Of a stretch of 64,000 nucleotides of DNA, positions 42,199 to 60,715 are shown piece after piece. This DNA is from Muraenolepis orangiensis (lineage: Eukaryota; Chordata; Actinopteri; Gadiformes; Muraenolepididae), in NCBI GenBank assembly GCA_027704905.1, contig CM051013.1, positions 10,576,368 through 10,640,367 on the forward strand, written 5' to 3'. A model generated the notes under the pieces. It was not told the DNA's origin and did not search any database. It was given only the letters and a program-made list of their open reading frames with translations. The first letter of the stretch is position 1; each line of letters opens with the position of its first letter. The position numbers and the translations under genes are program-made.

Positions 42199-43244
42199 TG
42201 ATCTCTGAACTTGGTGTCAACTGCCTCTATATCAGCTGTGAACTATGAACAAAATAGGATCCAGGACTACAAAGAATTGCCTGGATGTATCGATCGAAAG
42301 CCACGGTACCAATCCAGCAATGTTTTGCCAACAATTTTCCCATCCCACCCACCCAACTATACAACTCTTTATCTATGCGCTGCTGAATTTCTTAGTCGCA
42401 TTGCAAGTTATCATGGTTTCACACAAGCGTTTTGGTATGCAGACACATACATACTTTATAACAGCTTTGGGCCTACAAAACTCATGTCTATGTCTTGGCG
42501 TTCTTAGATATTGAATAGGCGTAAAGTTTCAGTTGTGAGCTTGAATCAGGAAAAGCTTTTGCAGAGCATGTACAGTCTTTGGAGAGGAGCATTCAAAACA
42601 ATGAAACACACTTCTCTAGAAGGGAGTCTTTTGTCTTTCAAACAATTGTTTCTAAGTATACTGCATGAAACAGGCCACAACATCACATGTCCCCACATAG
42701 TCTTGTTGTGGATCTCTTCCAGCGTGTCAAAGTGTTAACATCCACTTTGACCAAACAGGAAGTATTTTTACCAGCTGCTTCTTTCTACTTGTGATTACAG
42801 AGACAGATTCATAACCGTGAGGTTCACATTGTTCTACCTCCATCAAAGGACCAACACATACATTCAGACATTGCTGAAGTACATTTTCTTGGCATAGGTT
42901 TATACCTAAATTAAATGTTAATAACAAGGTTAGATGATTCAAAATATGGTTTCATATACAATGTGTTTGTGTGATGTGGTACAATGTTTTTTAACAATGA
43001 TTAAAAGAAAGAAAATGCAGAGTGAGATTGGCAGCAAGACAAAAGTTCAGGGCAGACTGCAATTTAAAGGACTGAAACTGAAGAAGAAAAATGGATTGGC
43101 GATAGAAATATTTTCTTCATCAGTCCCAAAGTAAATAAAACATCAGTTCAATGTCTGTTTTAGAAACCCAAGACCAAACACAAATTTTCTCTGTATATGT
43201 GCGTATGAATTTATGTACACATCTATGAAGATAAAGAAAAATGT
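42199..43244. other. Non-coding duplicated segment
   Basis: It matches 12906-13850 and 22886-23537, then the lectin flank 24600-24915. No gene is seen. Confidence 0.5.
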
Positions 43245-43545
43245 TGTCGCCGGCGACGACGAGACAGCCTACAGGGAGGAGGTCGGATCGCTGGAGCAGT
43301 GGTGCCAGGAGAACAGCCTCGCCCTCAATGTCAAGAAGACCAAGGAGCTGATCGTGGACTTCAGGAAGCAGAGTGGAGAGCACAGCCCTATCTCCATCGA
43401 CGGTGTTGCAGTAGAGCGGGTCAGCAGCTTCAAGTTCCTCGGTGTGCACATCTCCGAGGACCTCACATGGTCCACGCACACCACACACGTGGTGAAAAGG
43501 GCCCAACAACGGAAGAAATTTCTGAAGAAATTCAGCATTGGCCCT
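43245..43545 (+). mobile_element. Internal Rex1-type RT fragment
   Basis: About 300 bp from just after the catalytic FADD motif (GDDETAYREEV) to KKFSIGP are embedded in the lectin flank, without a LINE 3' tail. It replaces the flank present at 24915-25290. The left junction falls in AAAAATGTTG, shared with the flank. This is not a normal LINE insertion and suggests template switching or conversion between repeats. Confidence 0.75.
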
Positions 43546-43800
43546 ATTGTGAACTATTGTGGTTTGCAGCAACTGAAAACCACCCCATGACTTTCAGGTC
43601 TCACTTCACCACCGGATCTCAACCCCAGACCTCAACCCCCGGCACGAACAGCAAGATCCTGCCGTGACCAGTGAAGTGTAGATGTCGTCTCCTTTTTAGA
43701 AACACTTTGCAACCGCAACTCTTATCGAATGGCGGAAAAAGTATAGAGCGAAACGTTGAAGCGGTGTACAAAACAAGCACAAAGAAATATTTATTATCAA

Positions 43801-43969
43801 TCATTTTATTAAATAATTTTCACAAAGCACACAGTTTGGGTCTTCACTGAAATCTGCCCCCTGACCCCCATTAACCTGAGGCAGTTCTGGGTCTCACCAC
43901 CGTCAGGTTCACCTCTGGCCCAGAAGGGGTTATCCTTCAACAGAACGGTTCCGTCATATCCCCAGACAT
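43801..43969 (-). pseudogene. Lectin relic with internal deletion, copy d
   Basis: It carries the same deletion and frame break as the three other relics. Confidence 0.75.
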
Positions 43970-44335
43970 ATTCTCGTCAAAACTCAACATTCTACCCCCT
44001 TGATTGGTTGGTCTTTCTGTGTGTTTTGTATGACAGTGTGTCGAAGTGTTAACATCCACTTTGACCAAACAGGAAGAGTGTCAACCATGTGCTACTTCTT
44101 CTTTTTTCTTATCTCTCAGCAAGTCTAAGGACTTGCTGAATTCACTGATGTTATCTTAACTTCCTACCACCAAGTTTGGTCTTAAGGTGAAAAGAGAAAT
44201 ATACTAGAGGGCACACAGTAAGCTCCGCCACACAAATAAGTCCTCTCTGCACCAACTTATGGGTCAAGGATCAGCTGTACCATTGCTAGATTAGTGGTAA
44301 TCTAACCACCAAGTTTTTTTTTCTAATTCCATACA

Positions 44336-45422
44336 TGTGCGAATGCTGTTTGTGGACTACAGCTCAGCGTTCAACACGATAGTTCCTGCCAAGCTCGACA
44401 CCAAGCTTAGAGGTCTAGGCGTGCTGAGCCCTCTCCTCTACTCCCTCTACACCCATGACTGCATGGCTATCCACAGCTCCAATGTCATCATCATGTTTGC
44501 TGACGACACGACAGTGATGGGCCTGATCGCCGGCGACGACGAGACAGCCTACAGGGAGGAGGTCGGATCGCTGGAGCAGTGGTGCCAGGAGAACAGCCTC
44601 GCCCTCAACGTCAAGAAGACCAAGGAGCTGATCGTGGACTTCAGGAAGCAGAGGGGAGAGCACAGCCCTATCTCCATCGACGGTGTTGCAGTAGAGAGGG
44701 TCAGCAGCTTCAAGTTCCTCGGTGTGCACATCTCCGAGGACCTCACATGGTCCACGCACACCACACATGTGGTGAAAAGGGCCCAACAACGCCTGTATTT
44801 CCTCAGGCGTCTGAAGAAATTCAGCATTGGCCCCCGCATCCTGAGAACATTCTATAACGGCACCATCGAGAGTGTTCTTACAGGGTGTATCACCGCCTGG
44901 TACGGGAACTGCACCGCACTCGAGCGCAGAGCGCTTCAAAGGGTGGTGCGGACGGCCCAGTATATCGTTGGAGGTGAGCTCCCCTCCCTCCTGGATATAT
45001 ACAATCAGTGGTACGTGGCCAAGGCCAAACGAATCATAAAAGACATTGCCCACCCCAGCCACGAACTGTACTCACTGTTACCGTCAGGCAGGCGATACCG
45101 CAGTATCAAGTGCCGTACAAATAGGCTTAGAGATAGCTTCCACAGTCAGGCCATCAGGCTGCTGAACAAGGGCATATAACAATGTATATTTTATTACATT
45201 GATTTATATACACATATTGCTATTTTCTGTGCGGATATTTTGCATTTTATAAATTGCATTTTTATTTTTATTCTTAAACTTTATTCTATTTTTATTCTAT
45301 TTTTATCTATTTTTATAACTGCTGTCTGTCGTCGGGTATTGCACATAAGATTTTCACACCACTGCTTTATACTTGTGTAAACTGTGAAGTGACAATAAAC
45401 TTGACTTGACTTGACTTGACTT
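44336..45422 (+). mobile_element. Rex1-type LINE, truncated, copy with 120-bp deletion
   Basis: The open stretch 44337-45179 is almost identical to 26337-27179 and shares the missing 40 codons. Its 5' side is shorter: flanking CATACAT joins directly to GTGCGAATGCTG, so the segment corresponding to 26045-26336 was deleted here. CTTGA units end the element at about 45402-45422. Confidence 0.8.
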
Positions 45423-45962
45423 GATACCTACAAGCCTATTCAGATACCAGAACGCAAGTCTACTGTTCTGCTATCTGAACACCGTACCGTTAAGATACAA
45501 AGTTACAAGATAATGTATATACTATATTTGTAGTGAATACACTACATGGTACCAAAGTCTTAATACAATTTAACATACAAAAAACTACAACAATCTAGTG
45601 TCCTTTTAAATACATTCGTTAAAAATGTAATCTACATTTTTTGAAGGGTGATCGAGAAAGAGATAACAAGTGTGGTTTGCAGCAACTGAAAACCACCCCA
45701 TGACTTTCAGGACTCACTTCAGCACTGGATCTCAACCCCCAGACCTCAACCCCCGGCATGAACAGCAACTGTGGAAACACTGAAAAAAAGGCAACAAGAA
45801 CAGCATATGATCAGATCCTGCCGTGACCAGTGAAGTGTTGGTGATCTCTTTTTTAAAAACACTTTGCCACCACAACTCTTATCGATTGGCAGAAACCAAA
45901 AAGTATGGAGCAAAACCGTGAAGCGGTGTAAAAAACAGGCACAAATAAATATTTATTATCAA
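45423..45962. other. Non-coding lectin 3' flank
   Basis: It matches 27426-27951. No gene is seen. Confidence 0.5.
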
Positions 45963-46724
45963 TCATTTTATTAAATTATTTTCACAAAGTGCCCAGTTTT
46001 TTTCTTCACAGCTGAAATCCGCCGATTTATTTCTGTTCTGCCTCGTGCCCCCCCTTAACCTGAGGCAGTTCTGGTTTTGGCCACCGTTAGGTTCACCTCT
46101 GGCCCAGAAGGGGTTATCCACCGACAGAACTGTTCCATCAACCCATCTCCACATCCCCTCACTGGCCTCATCTGTGGCCCCGAGCCAAATTTTCAAGCTC
46201 TTCCTGGAAATGAAGTCCATGTCCTCTTTACTGTCCACAACCACTAGATCAGCTCCTTGGGAAACACAGTACTCCCTGCTCTCCTTCCAGGATCTCTTCA
46301 CAAAGTTAATCTGGTAACATTTGCAACCAATTTTATCCCAAGCACTTGGACAGCATTGTTGGCATTGTTGAGTGTCTCGCTCTTCTGTCAAATTCTTCAG
46401 CCTTTGGAGAACTTGCTCCATGTCTCTGTCCATGTTTACAGTATGTACTGCCAACCCAATCAGTCCAGCCAGCAGGATAACAGACAGCAGTCCCAGAACC
46501 ACCACCACAGCCCTGGTCACATACCCAGAAGGGCTCACGTTGTCTGGGCGCCGACTTCCTACTGTTCTCAGAGACATGGATGACTCTTCTGTCCCCACAT
46601 AGTTTTGCTGTGGATCTCTAGCGCTAACGCTAGCGTAGATGTCCACTATCCTCTCCTCCCTCTCTCCTTGTGTATTCCTTGCCTCGGTCATCATGTTGGG
46701 CCTGGCGTGAATTTCCCAAGGCAT
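45963..46724 (-). CDS. Type II transmembrane C-type lectin-like receptor, copy L5 (EPN)
   Basis: The intact 253-residue single-exon gene groups with L4 by its tail (YASVSARDPQQN) and membrane segment. In the lectin domain it alone has EPN in place of EPD, through one base change; EPN is the motif linked to mannose-type specificity in classical C-type lectins. The WND position still reads SAD, so full calcium coordination is not assured. The segment near 128-145 (AWDKIGCKCYQINFVKR) is again unique, and residue 3 is W instead of G. The stalk has TQQCQQCC where the others have TLLCQQ. An AGGAAGT site lies at 46844-46850. Confidence 0.85.
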   Translation of the reverse strand: MPWEIHARPNMMTEARNTQGEREERIVDIYASVSARDPQQNYVGTEESSMSLRTVGSRRPDNVSPSGYVTRAVVVVLGLLSVILLAGLIGLAVHTVNMDRDMEQVLQRLKNLTEERDTQQCQQCCPSAWDKIGCKCYQINFVKRSWKESREYCVSQGADLVVVDSKEDMDFISRKSLKIWLGATDEASEGMWRWVDGTVLSVDNPFWARGEPNGGQNQNCLRLRGGTRQNRNKSADFSCEEKNWALCENNLIK

Positions 46725-47335
46725 ATTCTGGTCAAAACTGATTCCACAGAGTTTAGCTCAATGTCCTACCCTGATGTTTGGTTGGTCTTCCTGTGTGTTT
46801 TGTATGCCAGTGTGTCAAAGTGTTAACATCCACTTGACAAAACAGGAAGTATTTTAACCAAGTGCAACTTCCTACTTGAGGAAGTTACTGTATAACAGTG
46901 AGGTTCACACATCTCCATGAAAGGACTAATACATACATTCAGACATTGCTGAAGTACAATTTCTTGCCAAAGGTTTATACTAAAATGAAATGTTAAAGTT
47001 AATACAAAGTTTAGAGGATTTAAAAATATAGTTTCATATACAATGTGTTTAGTGTGTGATGTTGTACAATGTTTTGTAACAATGATTACAATTTAAAAAA
47101 TGCCAAGTGAGATTGGCAGCAAGACAAAAGTTCAGGGCAGAAACTGCAGTTTAAAGGACTGAAACTGAAAAAGAAAAATGGATTGGCGATAGAAATGTTT
47201 CTTCATCAGTCCCAAAGTAAATAAAACATCAGTTCAATGTCTGTTTAAGGAGCCCAATTCCAAACAAAAACGTATTCTGTACATGTGCGTATGAATATAT
47301 GTACACATCTATGAAGATACAGAAAAATGTTGCAG
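46725..47335. other. Non-coding lectin 5' flank up to gap
   Basis: It is close to identical to 31601-32205. No gene is seen. Confidence 0.5.
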
Positions 47336-48335
47336 NNNNNNNNNNNNNNNNNNNNNNNNNNNNNNNNNNNNNNNNNNNNNNNNNNNNNNNNNNNNNNNNN
47401 NNNNNNNNNNNNNNNNNNNNNNNNNNNNNNNNNNNNNNNNNNNNNNNNNNNNNNNNNNNNNNNNNNNNNNNNNNNNNNNNNNNNNNNNNNNNNNNNNNNN
47501 NNNNNNNNNNNNNNNNNNNNNNNNNNNNNNNNNNNNNNNNNNNNNNNNNNNNNNNNNNNNNNNNNNNNNNNNNNNNNNNNNNNNNNNNNNNNNNNNNNNN
47601 NNNNNNNNNNNNNNNNNNNNNNNNNNNNNNNNNNNNNNNNNNNNNNNNNNNNNNNNNNNNNNNNNNNNNNNNNNNNNNNNNNNNNNNNNNNNNNNNNNNN
47701 NNNNNNNNNNNNNNNNNNNNNNNNNNNNNNNNNNNNNNNNNNNNNNNNNNNNNNNNNNNNNNNNNNNNNNNNNNNNNNNNNNNNNNNNNNNNNNNNNNNN
47801 NNNNNNNNNNNNNNNNNNNNNNNNNNNNNNNNNNNNNNNNNNNNNNNNNNNNNNNNNNNNNNNNNNNNNNNNNNNNNNNNNNNNNNNNNNNNNNNNNNNN
47901 NNNNNNNNNNNNNNNNNNNNNNNNNNNNNNNNNNNNNNNNNNNNNNNNNNNNNNNNNNNNNNNNNNNNNNNNNNNNNNNNNNNNNNNNNNNNNNNNNNNN
48001 NNNNNNNNNNNNNNNNNNNNNNNNNNNNNNNNNNNNNNNNNNNNNNNNNNNNNNNNNNNNNNNNNNNNNNNNNNNNNNNNNNNNNNNNNNNNNNNNNNNN
48101 NNNNNNNNNNNNNNNNNNNNNNNNNNNNNNNNNNNNNNNNNNNNNNNNNNNNNNNNNNNNNNNNNNNNNNNNNNNNNNNNNNNNNNNNNNNNNNNNNNNN
48201 NNNNNNNNNNNNNNNNNNNNNNNNNNNNNNNNNNNNNNNNNNNNNNNNNNNNNNNNNNNNNNNNNNNNNNNNNNNNNNNNNNNNNNNNNNNNNNNNNNNN
48301 NNNNNNNNNNNNNNNNNNNNNNNNNNNNNNNNNNN
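47336..48335. other. Assembly gap, exactly 1000 N
   Basis: This is a placeholder gap at the point where the orientation of the duplicated block flips: direct copies lie to the left, inverted ones to the right. Confidence 0.97.
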
Positions 48336-49009
48336 TATGAATCTGTCTTTGTAATCACAGGTAGAAAGAAGCAGCTGGTAAAAAGACTTCCTGTTTGGTC
48401 AAAGTGGATGTTAACACTTTGACACGCTGGAAGAGATCCACAACAAGACTATGTGGGGACAGACGAGTCATCCAAGTATATGTGTGCATGTTCGATTCTT
48501 CATTTGGTTCTATGTCATATCGTGATTGATTATCTTAAAATGTGATGTTGTGGCCTGTTTCATGCAGTATACTTAGAAACAATTGTTTGAAAGACAAAAG
48601 ACTCCCTTCTAGAGAAGTGTGTTTCATTGTTTTGAATGCTCCTCTCCAAAGACTGTACATGCTTTGCAAAAGCTTTTCCTGATTCAAGCTCACAACTGAA
48701 ACTTTACGCCTATTCAATATCTAAGAACGCCAAGACGCAGAGTTTTGTAGGCCGAAAGCTGTCATAAAGTATGTATGTGTCTGTATACCAAAACGCTTGT
48801 GTGAAACCATGATAACTTGCAATGCGACTAAGAAATTCAGCAGCGCATAGATAAAGAGTTGTATAGTTGGTTGGGTGGGATGGGAAAATTGTTGGCAAAA
48901 CATTGCTGGATTGGTACAGTGGCTTTCGATCGATACACCCAGGCAATCCTTTGTAGTCCTGGTTCCTATTTTGTTCATATCCACAGCTGATATAGAGGCA
49001 GTTGACACC
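48336..49009. other. Inverted copy of the non-coding duplicated segment
   Basis: It is the reverse complement of 12906-13600. No gene is seen. Confidence 0.5.
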
Positions 49010-49500
49010 AAGTTTAGAGATCAGCAGGCAGGTTTTTGGCAGGTACAGATACTGCACCGATCAGATTGCCCCCCTGCGCATCTTAGTGGAGCTGTCCCTG
49101 GAATGGGAACTGTGGAAGCTGCTGAGGCAGTTTGGAATACCCGAGAAGCTCATCTCCCTAATCCAGTGTTCCAACAATTAAAAGACTAAAAAAGACTGGA
49201 GAGCCTCAAGGGTGTCTACTGTTGCCTTTCCTTTTTCTCCTTGTGATTGGCTGGATTATGAAGACCACTACAGCAGGAAGAGAAAACGGAATACAGTGGA
49301 GACTCTGGATACAGCTGGAGGACCTCGACTATGCTGACAACCTGGCGCTCCTCTCGCACAACTGCAACCAGATGCAAGATAAAACCACTCACCTGACTAC
49401 AACATCAGCCGGATCAGGGCTTAAGATCAGTTCAACACCGCTGATAACACTCCAGTCACACTGGATGGAGTCAATTAAGGAGGTTGAGTCCTTTGTGTAT
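49010..49500 (+). mobile_element. Degraded RTE-like LINE fragment, copy d (inverted)
   Basis: The same family is here read on the plus strand: FLFLLVIGWIMKTTTAG, LEDLDYADNLALLSH. A segment coding NKRKTELMKF is deleted. It ends at a G run near 49502. Confidence 0.6.
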
Positions 49501-49519
49501 TGGGGGGGGGGGGGGCAAA

Positions 49520-49690
49520 GCGGGGCGGCAGCGGGGTACAGCGTCGTGGTACAGCGTTCAGAGAGAGGACAGCTGAGGGGAAGAAGCTGTTCCTACGCCT
49601 GCTTGACTTGGAACAAAAGTTTCTATAGCGCCTCCCGGAGGGGAGGAGGGAAAACAGTCCATGGTGGGTTGAGAGGTGTCTTTCACAATT
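49520..49690 (-). mobile_element. Diverged Rex1-like LINE 3' fragment, empty hAT target
   Basis: This is the inverted copy of 41500-41690. It preserves the uninterrupted target (GGGTTGAG at about 49673-49680) of the hAT element at 11001-12227. Confidence 0.6.
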
Positions 49691-49758
49691 TTATATACAC
49701 ATGTATGTATATATACCAGTGGCGAAGCGTGTCTATCACAACTGGACCTTCTGTAGAC

Positions 49759-50047
49759 CAGGGGTTCCCCAACTTTTCAGCCCGCGACCCCCCCCCCCCC
49801 CCCACACACACACCCACACAATCACCGTCCGACGGGGTGGGGGGGTAATCGCGATCACGAACATCGTGTGTGGCTTTTTTTCAATGATGATACTGTCGTG
49901 AATCAGTGGGAATCAGAATTCCTTTATTTGTCACTCACGTTATTATTAACAATAAAAATAATACAAATGATAAAAAATAAAAAATAAAAATAATAATCGC
50001 GACCCCCCCCCCTCGGGGTCCCGCGACCCCCACTTTGGGAACCCCTG
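49759..50047. mobile_element. hAT-type MITE, inverted copy
   Basis: It is the reverse-orientation counterpart of 10628-10907, with the target duplication CTGTAGAC at 49751-49758 and 50048-50055. The terminal sequence is CAGGGGTTCCCC. Confidence 0.85.
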
Positions 50048-50244
50048 CTGTAGACCACCACACCCCCCCCCCCCCCCCAGCCAGGCGGACGTCACGGAGG
50101 AGTCACTTTATGCCTTATCTCATTTACGCAGATTGTACCATAGTTGGTAAAGTTGTGGAAACACATTAGTGATATCCAGGTATCAGAACACAGAAAATGT
50201 TGGAGCTACTGATATATATACATATTTATGTTCATATTTTCATG

Positions 50245-50250
50245 TTTATT
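50245..50250 (-). terminator. Polyadenylation signal of TTI1
   Basis: AATAAA on the minus strand, 166 bp after the TTI1 stop codon, in a 3' UTR that is copied together with the exons at 10438, about 30425 and about 36367. Confidence 0.6.
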
Positions 50251-50415
50251 GCAAAAAATTACAAAAATTACATTGGGTCCATTGCGCAAGTGGATTCAAA
50301 AGCAACAGTTTGTTATGTGTTCATGAAACTACAGCAGTTCCACAACACCAGTCAGTAATCTGACTACCTGACGGAACGGCACACCATGTGTCCACATTTG
50401 GCTTCATCCGATTGG

Positions 50416-59156
<8,741 letters not shown>

Positions 59157-60715
59157 GGTTGGAGTTTCTCGCTGGAAAGGAGGGAGAAGAAGAGAGAATA
59201 TCGATGGGGATAAGTCATACGTTTACACAGGTATTTACACTGCCTGCGTAAACTAAACAAATAGGTTGACATGAAATTACGTAGAAGCTGGAGACAGAGT
59301 GTGACGATCATTTGGTGGAAAATCTTAACCAAAGACAAAACAGAAAGTACTCAATGGATAGTGTAGTGGTTAGGGTGTACGACTCCCAGTCACCGCCTAT
59401 CTATAGGCAGCCTCTGCCTGTATCTGAATTTATTGTAAGTGGCTTTGTATAAAGGCGTATGATAAGTACCTAAATATGTAAAGTCACACTCCTACAGTCA
59501 CAGACAGACACAACCTACCAATTCATCAATAATAATAATACATCAAATTCATATAGCGCTTCTCTCGATACTCAAGGCGCTTTACAGACAGGGTACAATT
59601 AAACGCAGCGTACCTTAACGTTGAAATTCCTTAGGGATGAAGCAACTGAACAACGTGTAGATACATTATGTGGACCATAACATAGTACCCTAAAATAGGA
59701 TGCTCAACATGCAAGTTGAGAACGTTGTGGCTGACGTATTAAACACGCGACTTGTGCCAACTGCAAAACATTTCGATTTGATTTCAAAATAAATGCTCAC
59801 AGCGACCTCATATTGCTTCTCTTGGTATGCATTGTGTTTACACAGTGACGATACGCAAATCATGTAGTCCGTGTGTCGGTTTCGGCATATTGAATATATC
59901 ATATATGCTATAAGTATCAGTATCATTATAGTATTGTACATTATAACTGCGAAAAAACTCCTTTATAGTGAAAAAATATGTTCTAACCGGAAGTTGTGTT
60001 GTCACTTCGGAAAGTCATATTTTGTTTTGACTTTTAGCTGCACCGGTAGCACACAACTAGTCCAAGTGTTATCTGTAACTACAGAAAGCACAATTTGCTC
60101 GGTGGTCAACGATGTTGCGGCGGATCTCACACGTAAGCTCTCGTGTCCATGTTATTTCCTCGAGTCGCTGAAACACTCGGAACACATCTTTGGACATAAA
60201 CAATGGTGTTGAGGCTAGCTGCTAGCTAGCTGCTAACTCAAAACGTGAGGGACCGTAGATGTCGCTGTTATCCGGGCGCCGTGAATGTGTGGTTGCACTA
60301 AATGTCCCCTTTATAATCAAGGTTTGAAACAAGGTACACTCTCAGTAAAAGTAAATAGGTAACTGACAGGCGTGTTTCAAAGGAACGAGGCTAACTTTCT
60401 CAGTGAACCTTGTTTTGACAGCAGTCTTGGTTGGATGGCTAGCTATTGTCTAAGATAATAATAATACAGACGTGTTTATTAAAGCACTGTAAAGCCACAG
60501 TATCAGTGCCTGGATGTCACTTATACAGAATATATCAACTAAGTTTAGTACTGTCAATATATTGCCAAACTTCTAAGCAAATTTAAGTCAAAGTTGCACC
60601 ACATTGTGACAATATAGACAACGTCCCTGTCTCCCTTTTTTGACCATCTGTATCGGTGTCAGGTTCTTGATGTGGATGAGCGATAGCCATTGCAGTCTCA
60701 ACGGAAATACCAATT
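59157..60715. promoter_or_regulatory. Intergenic head-to-head region of TTI1 and ZGPAT
   Basis: The two start codons are 1560 bp apart and diverge. A CCGGAAGT site at 59987-59994, a typical ETS/GABP motif of housekeeping promoters, and a nearby ACTTCGG suggest a core promoter around 59980-60130. The 5' non-coding exons of both genes should lie here but cannot be placed with certainty. No other gene is seen. Confidence 0.45.
59345..59480 (+). repeat. tRNA-derived SINE remnant
   Basis: A tRNA-like head (TAGTGTAGTGGTTAGGGTGT) is followed by a tail (GTAAGTGGCTTTGTATAAAG) related to the widespread fish tail also present at 63003-63056. It lies upstream of TTI1. Confidence 0.45.

Noticed and set aside
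26337..45179. Exact 18000-bp spacing between two LINE copies
   Set aside because: Neighbouring landmarks differ by 18273 and 18008, so the round number is chance.
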